Position numbers and translations under genes: made by a program. A stretch of DNA of 64,000 nt from Roseimarinus sp035271585. Its GTDB lineage: Bacteria > Bacteroidota > Bacteroidia > Bacteroidales > Prolixibacteraceae. Shown piece by piece: positions 43,968-52,398 of the stretch; positions within the stretch are counted from its first letter, which is position 1; every line of letters starts with the position of its first letter. The stretch is from assembly GCA_035271585.1 (NCBI GenBank), contig DATERL010000074.1:1-64000 (forward strand). The letters are read 5' to 3'. Under the pieces are notes generated by a model that worked only from the letters and a program-made list of their open reading frames with translations, was not told the origin of the DNA and made no database searches.

Positions 43968-44438
43968 TTACAGCAACTCATCGTTGGTAATTAAGGGAGA
44001 GGCATCAACATCTTCAATTTGCAAGAGATTAACCAGTTGAACCAATGATTTTTTAATGGTATCGATCTCATCTTCATTAAGTTTTTCGAGTTTGGTACTC
44101 AAGCGATCGTGTAATAAAGGAGGTATATGTTGCAGGATTTTTTGGCCGGAGACCGTTAAAGTCAGGTTTGTTACCCTTTTATCGCCAGTTTTGGGCAACC
44201 TGGCAATGAATCCTTTTTTCTCGAGCCTTTGAATAATTCCACTTACCGTGCTTGAATTGAGGTGCAAAAAATTTTTAACATCGCCCTGTGTCGATTGAAA
44301 GTTTGGAGAACTGTATAAATAGTTCAAACATAAAACCTGAGGAATACTCACACCATAATCTTTTTGTATGCGTTTCGACTCAAGGTTTATTGAGCGTACA
44401 ATTTTTCGAATATTGGATAAGACGTCGGTTGAAATCAT
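43968..44438 (-). CDS. MarR family transcriptional regulator
   Basis: 156 residues, winged HTH: STQGDVKNFLHLNSSTVSGI recognition region and RLPKTGDKRVTNLTLTVSGQ wing. MarR proteins are dimeric repressors or activators that bind palindromic sites. It lies 206 nt upstream of kamA on the same strand, so it may control the kamA-ablB operon; this is inferred from position. Confidence 0.9.
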   Translation of the reverse strand: MISTDVLSNIRKIVRSINLESKRIQKDYGVSIPQVLCLNYLYSSPNFQSTQGDVKNFLHLNSSTVSGIIQRLEKKGFIARLPKTGDKRVTNLTLTVSGQKILQHIPPLLHDRLSTKLEKLNEDEIDTIKKSLVQLVNLLQIEDVDASPLITNDELL

Positions 44439-44451
44439 TTCATTTTTAGTT

Positions 44452-44459
44452 CAAAGATA
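44452..44459 (-). promoter_or_regulatory. minus-7 box of the marR gene
   Basis: Minus strand TATCTTTG (44452-44459), perfect TAnnTTTG match, 13 nt upstream of the marR ATG; predicted leader is only a few nucleotides. Confidence 0.5.
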
Positions 44460-44513
44460 GTTGACACTTTTAAAATAAAAAAAGTAGATTTTAAATTGTG
44501 AACATGCAGCCTA

Positions 44514-44543
44514 TTGTAGTAAGCATTTATTTCGTTAGTTTTA
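44514..44543 (+). promoter_or_regulatory. candidate promoter of the small membrane protein gene
   Basis: TTG (44514-44516), 19-nt spacer and TAGTTTTA (44536-44543, one mismatch to TAnnTTTG). The ATG follows at 44550, so the transcript would be leaderless or nearly so. Confidence 0.4.
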
Positions 44544-44549
44544 CACCCA

Positions 44550-44942
44550 ATGAACCTAATCAACAAGCATATCAAATACATTAAATTCTTCGGCTTTTTA
44601 TTATTGCTGGGTTTGATGGTTGTATTAAACAACAACATCGACAAGAATAACGAACAAAGCGAGAAGAACAAACAAAGCGAATGGATTGATATTACCTACA
44701 ACAACCTAGGAACTACGCCGGTCGCAATTCAAATCCCGGTTTCGACCGAAGGTTCGTTACCCATTAAATTAATTTACAATCCACATTCAAATTTATACGC
44801 TTTAGCCAATACCTATTTCAATTTTAACCATCACACCCGTTTTGACAATCAAAAAAAACGATACCTATCGTATTGTTTTTATCTTAAAAATAATTTTTTA
44901 TCGATGTATTTAATCGGAATCCGCAACAAAGACATTCGATAA
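44550..44942 (+). CDS. small membrane-anchored protein of unknown function
   Basis: 130 residues. One N-terminal membrane helix (FFGFLLLLGLMVVLNNN), then a polar Asn/Gln/Lys-rich linker and a short domain with NLGTTPVAIQIPVSTEGSLP and a Tyr/Phe/His-rich region (YFNFNHHTRFDN). Not recognised. Divergent from marR and followed by its own terminator, so it is an independent unit. Codon use looks like its neighbours. Confidence 0.6.
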   Translation: MNLINKHIKYIKFFGFLLLLGLMVVLNNNIDKNNEQSEKNKQSEWIDITYNNLGTTPVAIQIPVSTEGSLPIKLIYNPHSNLYALANTYFNFNHHTRFDNQKKRYLSYCFYLKNNFLSMYLIGIRNKDIR

Positions 44943-45019
44943 ATACATACTCACACATTAGAATTGGAAAAATAAAATAGTAATAACCAGTTCTTTTCAT
45001 TTTTTTTTAACTGAAGGGA

Positions 45020-45062
45020 TGAGATTGTTAAAACCACTGTGGCTTAGCAATCTCATTTTTTA
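45020..45062 (+). terminator. intrinsic terminator
   Basis: TGAGATTG (45020-45027) pairs with CAATCTCA (45048-45055), with CCAC/GTGG pairing in the loop, followed by TTTTTTATT. Ends the small membrane protein transcript before porQ. Confidence 0.75.
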
Positions 45063-45083
45063 TTGTACTTTTCTCTTTTCATT

Positions 45084-45117
45084 TTGTTTTACAGCTAATA
45101 ATAAAAATTTATCTTTG
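45084..45117 (+). promoter_or_regulatory. promoter of porQ
   Basis: TATCTTTG (45110-45117), a perfect minus-7 match, with TTG at 45084-45086 (23-nt spacer). Predicted start near 45124, very close to the first porQ ATG. Confidence 0.5.
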
Positions 45118-45131
45118 GCGTTAATAGGTAA

Positions 45132-46178
45132 ATGCTAAAAATGAAACACCTTATACTTATAACTTTATTTTTCTTAATTATAAATGAGGCTGGCGCCCAA
45201 TTTGGAGGTTCGTCGACTTACGATTTTTTAAACCTTACTTCCTCGGCCAGGGTCAATGCACTGGGAGGAAATCAGGTTGGCATGCTCGACGAATCGGAGC
45301 TCAGCTTCAGCTATTATAACCCGGCCACATTAAGGCCACAAATGCACAACGACATATCGGTTAATTACATCGACTACATTTCGGACATTAGGATTGGCTA
45401 TGCTGCATACTCTCGTCATTACGAAGGAATAGGCTCATTTGCCGCCGGAATACAGTATATCAATTACGGAAAAATAATTCACGCGCTCGAAGACGGCGAA
45501 ATTATAGGAACATTTACAGCAGGCGATTATGCACTTAACCTTATGTACTCGCGTGAGGTTTGGAACAATATTCATGCAGGGGTGAATCTGAAACCAATTC
45601 TATCGTCGTACGAAAGCTACAACTCATTTGGTATAGCTGCCGATTTTGGTCTAACCTACTCCGATTCGTCGGGTAATTTCAACGCTGGTCTGGTATTCAA
45701 AAACGTAGGTACGCAAATCAGCACTTACACCAACATGTCGGGCACACGCGAGCCCCTGCCCTTCGATATACAAATCGGGTTTTCGCAAAGGCTCGAACAC
45801 GCCCCCTTCAGGTTTAACGTAACCCTGCAAAACCTCACTAACTGGAAACTAAGCGACAAATCGACCTGGGATTACGACCACCGTGCCGAAAACGAAATCA
45901 TCATTGGTCAAAGCGATAATATCGTAAAACAGCTGATGCGCCATGTTGTGTTAGGGGTCGAATTAATACCAAGCAAAAACTTCATCATTGGCGTTGGATA
46001 CAACTTTCAACGTCAAAAAGAATTATCGATAATTAGCCGTGGAAGTGCAGCCGGTTTATCGGGCGGATTTACCGTTAAAGTTTCAAAGTTCAGGGTTTCG
46101 TACGCTATTTCGAGTTATCACGTGAGTAGTACTTCGCACACCTTCTCGGTTAGCACCAATTTATCCGAATTTTTATAG
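45132..46178 (+). CDS. porQ: type IX secretion system protein PorQ
   Basis: 348 residues. Signal peptide (MKHLILITLFFLIINEAGAQ; the ATG at 45141 starts this exactly and may be the true start). The mature protein is an outer-membrane beta-barrel of the PorV/PorQ type: SSTYDFLNLTSSARVNALGG, SYYNPATLRP and a C-terminal FSVSTNLSEFL strand. PorQ belongs to the T9SS attachment machinery that anchors cargo at the surface. It is followed by cmk and ispH. Confidence 0.9.
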   Translation: MLKMKHLILITLFFLIINEAGAQFGGSSTYDFLNLTSSARVNALGGNQVGMLDESELSFSYYNPATLRPQMHNDISVNYIDYISDIRIGYAAYSRHYEGIGSFAAGIQYINYGKIIHALEDGEIIGTFTAGDYALNLMYSREVWNNIHAGVNLKPILSSYESYNSFGIAADFGLTYSDSSGNFNAGLVFKNVGTQISTYTNMSGTREPLPFDIQIGFSQRLEHAPFRFNVTLQNLTNWKLSDKSTWDYDHRAENEIIIGQSDNIVKQLMRHVVLGVELIPSKNFIIGVGYNFQRQKELSIISRGSAAGLSGGFTVKVSKFRVSYAISSYHVSSTSHTFSVSTNLSEFL

Positions 46179-46222
46179 CCATTATGGCATCGGCTCGTCC
46201 TATTTAATTAATGTCAAAGTAT

Positions 46223-46230
46223 TATCTTTG
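46223..46230 (+). promoter_or_regulatory. minus-7 box upstream of cmk
   Basis: TATCTTTG (46223-46230) matches TAnnTTTG and overlaps the upstream TTG codon at 46228. This argues that translation starts at the ATG at 46246. No TTG was found at minus-33. Confidence 0.4.
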
Positions 46231-46245
46231 CACACAAAAAGTACA

Positions 46246-46944
46246 ATGCAAGCCCATAAAATAATTATAGCCGTCGATGGCCATTCTTCGTGTGGTAAAA
46301 GCACACTTTCGAAACAACTGGCCCAAAAGCTCAGGTACAATTACATAGATACGGGAGCAATGTACCGTGCCGTTACACTTTTTGCGCTTCGCAACAAACT
46401 AATTATCAACAAAGAGGTCAATACCGAGCGCCTTATACAAAAACTCCCCGAAATAAAAATCACTTTTACTTATAACGAAAAAGAAGAAAAGAGCGACACC
46501 ATTTTAAATGGCGAAAATATCGAGAATGAAATCAGACAACTTGAAGTTTCGAACTACGTTAGCCCCGTAGCCACCATTAAAGAAGTGCGCCAAGCCATGG
46601 TAAAACTGCAAAAAGCCATGGGTATCGAAAAAGGAATTGTAATGGATGGCCGTGATATTGGCACCGTTGTATTTCCCAAGGCCGAACTAAAAATATTCAT
46701 GACCGCTTCGGACGAAGTGCGCGCCCAACGCCGCTTCGACGAATTAACCAACAAAGGACTGCAGGTTACCTTCGACGAAGTACTCAAGAATATTGTTGAG
46801 CGCGATCACATTGATTCGACCCGAACCGAAAGCCCCTTACACAAAGCCAACGATGCCATAGTGCTTGACAACAGCAATCTCACCCGCGACGAGCAGCTCG
46901 AATGGGTATTAAACAAAGTGAAGGAGGTAATGCATGCAGATTGA
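46246..46944 (+). CDS. cmk: cytidylate kinase
   Basis: 232 residues from ATG 46246; the TTG at 46228 lies in a promoter box and is rejected. Phosphorylates CMP and dCMP. Seen: VDGHSSCGKSTLSKQLA (P-loop), DTGAMYRAVTLFAL, MDGRDIGTVVFP and a C-terminal RDHIDSTRTESPL segment. Overlaps ispH by 11 nt, indicating coupling. Confidence 0.95.
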   Translation: MQAHKIIIAVDGHSSCGKSTLSKQLAQKLRYNYIDTGAMYRAVTLFALRNKLIINKEVNTERLIQKLPEIKITFTYNEKEEKSDTILNGENIENEIRQLEVSNYVSPVATIKEVRQAMVKLQKAMGIEKGIVMDGRDIGTVVFPKAELKIFMTASDEVRAQRRFDELTNKGLQVTFDEVLKNIVERDHIDSTRTESPLHKANDAIVLDNSNLTRDEQLEWVLNKVKEVMHAD

Positions 46945-47785
46945 AATTGATGACAAATCGGGCTTTTGTTTTGGTGTTCAAAATGCCATTAAAAAAGTTG
47001 AAGAACTCACCAAACAAGGCGATTCTGTAAACTGCTTGGGCGAGTTGTTGCATAACCACGAGGAGATTGAACGCCTCGAAAAAATGGGCATGCGAACTGT
47101 TGATTTAATGGAACTTAGTAACACCAGCAATCAAACCATACTCATAAGAACCCACGGCGAACCACCATCAACCTATCAGCAACTGAGAACGAACAACAAC
47201 ACAATTATAGACGCCACCTGCCCTGTGGTACTAAAACTTCAAAAAAGAATTAAAACCAGCAGTATCGAAGTGGAAAAAACCAATGGTCAATTGCTGATTT
47301 TCGGTAAAAAGGGACACGCCGAAGTAGTTGGACTTAACGGTCAAACTGGCAACAAAGCAATTATAATAAGCTCCCTCTCCGACCTCGATCAAATTGATTT
47401 TAACCGCCCCATTGAACTTTATTGCCAAACCACCATGCCATTAACCGGATATGGCGAAATTAAAGATGCTATAACTCAAAAGGCTAAAAACAAAGTAAAC
47501 TTTCACGACACCATTTGCAGGCAGGTAGCTAATCGCGTGCCGCACATCGAACAATTTGCAAAACGTTTTGATGTGGTCATTTTTGTTAGCGGCAAAAACA
47601 GTTCAAACGGAAAACTACTTTTCGAAATGTGTAAAAAGGGGAACCTCAACTCCTATTTTATTTCGTCGCCCGATGAAGTTGAGGGACAATGGTTTAAGAA
47701 CATACAAAATGTGGGAATTTGCGGAGCAACCTCAACTCCAAAATGGCTAATGGAACAGGTGAAAGAACGCATCGAAACCCTATAA
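46934..47785 (+). CDS. ispH: 4-hydroxy-3-methylbut-2-enyl diphosphate reductase
   Basis: 283 residues. Last step of the MEP isoprenoid pathway, giving IPP and DMAPP. The three cluster cysteines are seen in SGFCFGVQNAI, DATCPVV and GICGATSTPKWLME; ELLHNHEEIERL and an HGE motif (RTHGEPP) are present too. Slightly short for the family but complete. Overlaps cmk. Confidence 0.95.
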   Translation: MQIEIDDKSGFCFGVQNAIKKVEELTKQGDSVNCLGELLHNHEEIERLEKMGMRTVDLMELSNTSNQTILIRTHGEPPSTYQQLRTNNNTIIDATCPVVLKLQKRIKTSSIEVEKTNGQLLIFGKKGHAEVVGLNGQTGNKAIIISSLSDLDQIDFNRPIELYCQTTMPLTGYGEIKDAITQKAKNKVNFHDTICRQVANRVPHIEQFAKRFDVVIFVSGKNSSNGKLLFEMCKKGNLNSYFISSPDEVEGQWFKNIQNVGICGATSTPKWLMEQVKERIETL

Positions 47786-47883
47786 TTCATTAAAAAAAAG
47801 CTCATTTTTCACCATTCAATAATTATATAAAACATATCTATTCCGTTTTTAATTACTTAAATTGTATGTTTTTAAGTAATTGT

Positions 47884-48300
47884 ATGCTCAACAAAAAAAA
47901 ACCCATATACGCTGCACCCTGTGGTATTTATTGCAAAGCGTGCGTGCATTTCGAAAAAACATGCACCGGTTGCCGTAGCGAAAAGCCCCAAAAACGAATC
48001 AGTAAATTCAATTGCCCAATTCGAAAGTGCATTATTAACCGAAGCTATAGTTTTTGTGCCCAATGCATCGAATATCCCTGCAAAAAATACCAATCGCGAT
48101 TTCTTACCCTACACAAAAAAGATGCCCGTTATAGGTACCGGCGCGATGCCGCAAACGATTCAAAAATCATTATTAATCAGGGGTTTTGGGCTTGGGACAA
48201 CTTACAAAACAAAAAATGGACCTGCCCAAACTGTGGTGGACGAATTTCATTTTTCAGTTACCAATGTCAAAATTGCCATCAGGTTTGGTTTTCGATCTAA
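47884..48300 (+). CDS. DUF3795-like cysteine-rich zinc protein
   Basis: 138 residues from ATG 47884 (MLNKKKPIYAAPCGIYCKAC); ATG 47866 would add six residues. The N-terminal part carries the DUF3795 pattern of Cys pairs (APCGIYCKAC, CTGC, CPIRKC, CAQCIEYPC). The last ~25 residues form a zinc ribbon (CPNCGG and CQNCHQVW). About 14 Cys in total. Function of the family is unknown; metal binding is a safe inference, a DNA or RNA role is not. Confidence 0.8.
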   Translation: MLNKKKPIYAAPCGIYCKACVHFEKTCTGCRSEKPQKRISKFNCPIRKCIINRSYSFCAQCIEYPCKKYQSRFLTLHKKDARYRYRRDAANDSKIIINQGFWAWDNLQNKKWTCPNCGGRISFFSYQCQNCHQVWFSI

Positions 48301-48592
48301 CTAAAAGGAACAAGCTACGAATCACTTAGGCTTAACATTCAAACAATTATCAAATAAAATAATAGTTTATTGGTTTATTAAATTATTTTTGCGGCTTCAA
48401 ATTTAAACATGTGTTAAATATTGAACAATGTTTTTCAACTGCCGTAAGTTAAACACGAATAGTTTGGTGTGATTAAAAATAAAGGTTGTTCCGGATAGTT
48501 ATCGGATTTTGGGTATGGCAGTTGGTAGTAATTATCAGGTTAACTTGTGTTTATGGTGAAGATAGAACAGGGAGGCCTAAAAAAGATGTAAT
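48301..48592. other. long leader region of the DEAD-box helicase gene
   Basis: 292 nt without an ORF resembling a gene. A TATTTTTG box (48384-48391) predicts a leader of about 195 nt. No clear hairpin pair was found by eye. Long leaders are common in cold-responsive helicase mRNAs. Confidence 0.45.
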
Positions 48593-50269
48593 ATGTTATT
48601 TTCAGAAATGGGCCTTTCTCAGGAGATCCTTCAAGGAATCTCCGATCTTGGCTATGAACAACCTACTCCTATTCAGGAACAGGTTATCCCGGTATCAATG
48701 GAACAAAATCGCGATATTATCGGCCTGGCGCAAACCGGAACCGGTAAAACCGCAGCGTTTGGCTTGCCAGCGTTAGGTAAAATCGATCTCAATTCCAATT
48801 ATCCGCAGTTATTAATTTTAAGCCCTACACGCGAACTGTGTATGCAAATTACACGCGACTTAGAGAGCTACAGCAAGTACATTAACGGTATGCGTATTGT
48901 TGCCGTTTATGGAGGTGCCCCTATCGACAAGCAAATAAGCGCACTCAAACGTGGCGCCCACGTAGTAGTTGCAACGCCTGGACGTATTTGCGACCTCATT
49001 AAACGCAGGCGTATCCAACTCGATAACGTTAGAACACTAGTGCTCGACGAAGCCGACGAAATGCTAAAAATGGGTTTTCGTGAAGACGTTGACGCCATTT
49101 TAGCCGAAACACCAACCGAAAAGACAACCCTGTTGTTTTCGGCAACCATGAGCTCCGATATTGCAACCATCGCAAAAACCTACATGAAAAAACCGGTTGA
49201 AATAACCGTGGGGCAAAAAAATGCCAGCGCCGAAAACGTAACCCATATTTATTACATGGTGCACGCCAAAGACCGCTACATGGCATTAAAGCGTGTAGTC
49301 GATTATTTCCCCGAAATATATGGCATTGTATTTTGTCGTACCCGCATGGAGACAAAAGATGTAGCTGCCGCACTGATGAACGATGGTTATAATGCCGAAG
49401 CATTGCACGGTGATTTGACGCAAAGTCAGCGCGATTACGTGATGCAAAAATTCAGGGAACGCAATTTGAGTGTTTTGGTTGCTACCGATGTGGCCGCCCG
49501 CGGCTTAGATGTAACCGACCTCACCCACGTGATCAACTACAACCTGCCCGATGACCCCGAGAATTACACCCACCGTTCGGGACGAACAGGCAGGGCCGGA
49601 AAACAAGGTACATCCGTTTCAATCATTAACATGAAAGAAAAAGGCAAACTAAAGCAGATTGAAAGGGTAATCAGGAAAAAGTTCGATTACAAAGAAGTAC
49701 CCGCTGGACACGAAATTTGCGAACGCCAACTCTTTCAAATGGTTAACCGCGTTAGCAAATTGGAAGTAAACCACAAGCAAATTGATCCCTACATGACCAA
49801 AGTTTATGAATTGTTGGCTGAAATACCAAAAGAGGAGATCATTAAACGCTTTGTTTCGGTTGAATTTGACCGCTTTCTCAATTACTACAAAGATGCTATT
49901 GACCTAAATCTTGATCCTAATGCACGCAAATTAGACGACAGTTCTAAAGGACCGCGAGCACGCAAGGGCAAGAGCATGTCGAGGGTTGTTTTCAACATAG
50001 GAAAAGGCAAAGACATCAGCAAAAGGGACATTATTGACCTTATGGTAACATCCTCGGGGATGAGAGACCTCGAAATTGGCCAGATTGAAATTTTCAAACG
50101 TGCCTCGTCTGTCGAAGTTGACAGCAAGCAAGTAAAAAAATTGTTGAGCGAGTTAAACCGCCGTAATTTTAAAGGAGTCAACATTGAGGCCGAAGAAAAC
50201 TACGAGTTTATCGGCAACGATTTCCGCGACCGAGACAAAGGTCCACGCGGCAAAAAGAAAAGGTACTAA
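48593..50269 (+). CDS. DEAD-box ATP-dependent RNA helicase (CsdA/DeaD-like)
   Basis: 558 residues. Motifs in order: Q motif (YEQPTPIQEQVIP), AQTGTGKT (I), PTRELCMQ (Ia), VLDEADEML (II), LLFSATMSSD (III), FCRTRMETKD (IV), VATDVAARGLDVTDL (V) and HRSGRTGRAG (VI). A basic linker precedes a C-terminal DbpA-type RNA-binding domain (NIGKGKDISKRDIIDLM), typical of CsdA/DeaD, which help ribosome assembly and mRNA unwinding in the cold. Ends with RGKKKRY. A strong terminator follows. Confidence 0.95.
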   Translation: MLFSEMGLSQEILQGISDLGYEQPTPIQEQVIPVSMEQNRDIIGLAQTGTGKTAAFGLPALGKIDLNSNYPQLLILSPTRELCMQITRDLESYSKYINGMRIVAVYGGAPIDKQISALKRGAHVVVATPGRICDLIKRRRIQLDNVRTLVLDEADEMLKMGFREDVDAILAETPTEKTTLLFSATMSSDIATIAKTYMKKPVEITVGQKNASAENVTHIYYMVHAKDRYMALKRVVDYFPEIYGIVFCRTRMETKDVAAALMNDGYNAEALHGDLTQSQRDYVMQKFRERNLSVLVATDVAARGLDVTDLTHVINYNLPDDPENYTHRSGRTGRAGKQGTSVSIINMKEKGKLKQIERVIRKKFDYKEVPAGHEICERQLFQMVNRVSKLEVNHKQIDPYMTKVYELLAEIPKEEIIKRFVSVEFDRFLNYYKDAIDLNLDPNARKLDDSSKGPRARKGKSMSRVVFNIGKGKDISKRDIIDLMVTSSGMRDLEIGQIEIFKRASSVEVDSKQVKKLLSELNRRNFKGVNIEAEENYEFIGNDFRDRDKGPRGKKKRY

Positions 50270-50287
50270 ACAATACAGCATATTGTT

Positions 50288-50324
50288 AAAAAAGCTTCGG
50301 AATAGAATTTCGAAGCTTTTTTTT
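50288..50324 (+). terminator. intrinsic terminator after the helicase gene
   Basis: AAAAAAGCTTCG (50288-50299) and CGAAGCTTTTTT (50311-50322), 12-bp perfect stem with an 11-nt loop, followed by more T. It also works on the minus strand for the SDR gene. Confidence 0.9.
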
Positions 50325-50365
50325 ATCGTTTTTTTTTTCGATTCATTAAAAACCGAACGGTTTAT

Positions 50366-51169
50366 TTAAAACCTGATGCCATAATGGTTAGCGATTATTT
50401 TATCAAAAAGACATTCAGGAATCATCTTTTTTAATGAAGCCGCTAATTTTTGAATGGGCGATCCCACAAGGTATCGTTGTTTGGGATTTTGGGCGTCGAC
50501 AATTTTGCACATTTTACGTGCCAGTATCACCGGATCGGCACCACCGCCTTCGTCGGCTTCAATAATTTGCAATGTTTTATCAAACTGTTCTTTATAAACA
50601 CTATTTTCGGCAATCGAAACAATACGGGTTTCAACATTTCGAGTTTTAAAATCGCCGGGATTAACCACCACTACTCTAATATTAAAAGGCTTAACTTCAA
50701 TACGTAAGGCCACACTAAGCCCTTCAATCGCAAACTTGGAAGCCGTATAAACCCCTTGAAAAGGGATTCCGGTCAATCCGCCAATTGAACTGATATTTAT
50801 AATTTTACCCGAATTCTGTTTCCTCATGTGTGGCAACACTGCTTTTATTGAATGTACCCAACCAAAGTAATTGATATTCATTTGGGTTTGAAAAATTTCG
50901 ATGGGTGAATCCTCGAGCGGTCCCCCCGAATGCATTCCGGCATTATTAATCAGCACATCAATACGCCCCTCGTTATTTATAAGCGTTTCGACAGCTTTAT
51001 AAATGGTTTCGGGTTTTTCCAATTCCATATTCAAGGTCTTCACGCCCGGCGCCACATCGCATTTCGAGCGAATAGTTCCATACACAATATGCCCCTGTTC
51101 AGCAAGTAAACGTGACATTTCCTTACCAAACCCAGCCGAAATACCGGTAATCAGAATAACTTTCTTCAT
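50366..51169 (-). CDS. short-chain dehydrogenase/reductase
   Basis: 267 residues from ATG 51169 (MKKVILITGISAGFG). The frame is open to 51202, but a promoter box at 51186-51193 lies within that stretch. Classical SDR: TGISAGFG cofactor loop, NNAGMHSGG, active-site Ser in NISSIGG and YTASKFA catalytic Tyr-Lys. The loop after the first strand (TIRSKCD) favours NADP. Substrate unknown. Confidence 0.9.
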   Translation of the reverse strand: MKKVILITGISAGFGKEMSRLLAEQGHIVYGTIRSKCDVAPGVKTLNMELEKPETIYKAVETLINNEGRIDVLINNAGMHSGGPLEDSPIEIFQTQMNINYFGWVHSIKAVLPHMRKQNSGKIINISSIGGLTGIPFQGVYTASKFAIEGLSVALRIEVKPFNIRVVVVNPGDFKTRNVETRIVSIAENSVYKEQFDKTLQIIEADEGGGADPVILARKMCKIVDAQNPKQRYLVGSPIQKLAASLKKMIPECLFDKIIANHYGIRF

Positions 51170-51185
51170 TTCTGTAATTTTGCGA

Positions 51186-51193
51186 CAAATATA
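51186..51193 (-). promoter_or_regulatory. minus-7 box of the SDR gene
   Basis: Minus strand TATATTTG (51186-51193), perfect TAnnTTTG match, 17 nt upstream of the ATG at 51169. It supports the short start. Confidence 0.5.
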
Positions 51194-51266
51194 ATTTATC
51201 AATATTCAAATACACATATTAAGCATAAAAAATAATGCAACTCAAAATATTACAAAGCCATTTTTT

Positions 51267-52205
51267 TTATTGGCGCCAAAAAGCGAACAACTCCATCAGC
51301 AGGGCTATTCCACCATGAATAAATACTCCGCCCCAAATATTACGACTATAAAGGGCTATAATACCTAAAATATAGCCTCCAAAAACTGAGCTAATAGCCT
51401 CGCCCATTGGCTTTCCAAAATGAAGAACCGCATAAGTTGCTGCCATGGGTAATACCACATTTTTGCCCAACATTTTCGACAATCCGATTACCAAAAACCC
51501 CCTAAAGAACAATTCAGTATTTAAAAAGTCGAATAAATAAGCAATTTCGTAAAGCACAATTCCAACAGCCTGTGGTAAAGCATGGAAGCTGGCAAATTCG
51601 CCCCCACCCGACCTTTTAAAAGTTGGGTAGTATTCTAAGAAACCGGGTAAATAAGTACCAATAAAAACAACAGGAACCATTATTGCCAACATGATCCAAT
51701 AGGGTTTTATTCCGGCATTTCTAAACTTTAGACCATAAAGTCCATCACCGCCTTTGGGGTCGAAAAACAGTTTCACCAAAAACAGCGCAAAACCAATAGT
51801 AAACAAACCATACAGGTTGTACAGTATTTTAAAATAAAACCGATAATCGACCCTATTGAAATTATTTAACACCAATTTTGAAATAAAAGGAAAAACAGAC
51901 CGATCGAAGCCCAGTATGGCAAGGCCAATTGCACTTTTAAGCAAAAACTGCCAAGTAATTTTCATCTTACTTTTATCATGAAGCCAAATAATTAACAACA
52001 CCCCGTAAAATGCCAAAGCATGATAAGCAAAGAAAAGCAAAGCTCGAACATGCTTCCCGTAAAAACTATCGATGTATGAATCTTCAAAATCGAAATAATA
52101 ATTAAAGGCAATTAAAGCAGCAATGAACAAGGCGACAAATAGATAAAGTACCCAGTTAAAGTATTCAACATGGAACAATTTAAGGTACCCAATAATTTTC
52201 TTCAT
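51267..52205 (-). CDS. CPBP-family-like intramembrane protein
   Basis: 312 residues, about eight membrane helices. The C-terminal part resembles the CPBP (CaaX protease / bacteriocin processing) domain: NTELFFRGFLVIGL for motif 1, HFGKPMGEAISSVFGGYILG for motif 2 and an IHGGIALLMEL end. Motif 1 has a single Glu before FFR instead of the usual Glu-Glu pair, so the peptidase activity is uncertain. Divergent from a sensor kinase gene across 193 nt. Confidence 0.78.
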   Translation of the reverse strand: MKKIIGYLKLFHVEYFNWVLYLFVALFIAALIAFNYYFDFEDSYIDSFYGKHVRALLFFAYHALAFYGVLLIIWLHDKSKMKITWQFLLKSAIGLAILGFDRSVFPFISKLVLNNFNRVDYRFYFKILYNLYGLFTIGFALFLVKLFFDPKGGDGLYGLKFRNAGIKPYWIMLAIMVPVVFIGTYLPGFLEYYPTFKRSGGGEFASFHALPQAVGIVLYEIAYLFDFLNTELFFRGFLVIGLSKMLGKNVVLPMAATYAVLHFGKPMGEAISSVFGGYILGIIALYSRNIWGGVFIHGGIALLMELFAFWRQ

Positions 52206-52265
52206 GGCTTAGTTTCATATAAGAGCGTTGCAAGATATTGAAATTATGGCTAAAACCGATACAGC

Positions 52266-52336
52266 TAAGCTGTTAGAATTATACCAAATAAATTATCAAG
52301 CACATAGCAACTGTCATCTACAACTGTTAAGCTGTT
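52266..52336. promoter_or_regulatory. two TAAGCTGTT repeats upstream of the sensor kinase
   Basis: TAAGCTGTT occurs at 52266-52274 and 52328-52336, 62 nt apart (about six helical turns), in the CPBP/kinase intergenic region. The first copy lies in the palindrome ACAGCT-A-AGCTGT (52261-52273). Candidate operators for autoregulation by the response regulator encoded at 53630. Confidence 0.4.
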
Positions 52337-52368
52337 GTTAATATCAACTTTAACGATTAATTTTTAAT

Positions 52369-52376
52369 TACATTTG
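52369..52376 (+). promoter_or_regulatory. minus-7 box of the sensor kinase operon
   Basis: TACATTTG (52369-52376) matches TAnnTTTG, 22 nt upstream of the ATG at 52399. No TTG was found at minus-33, which may reflect dependence on an activator bound at the adjacent TAAGCTGTT sites. Confidence 0.45.
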
Positions 52377-52398
52377 TTTATTAAAATAACCGATATAC

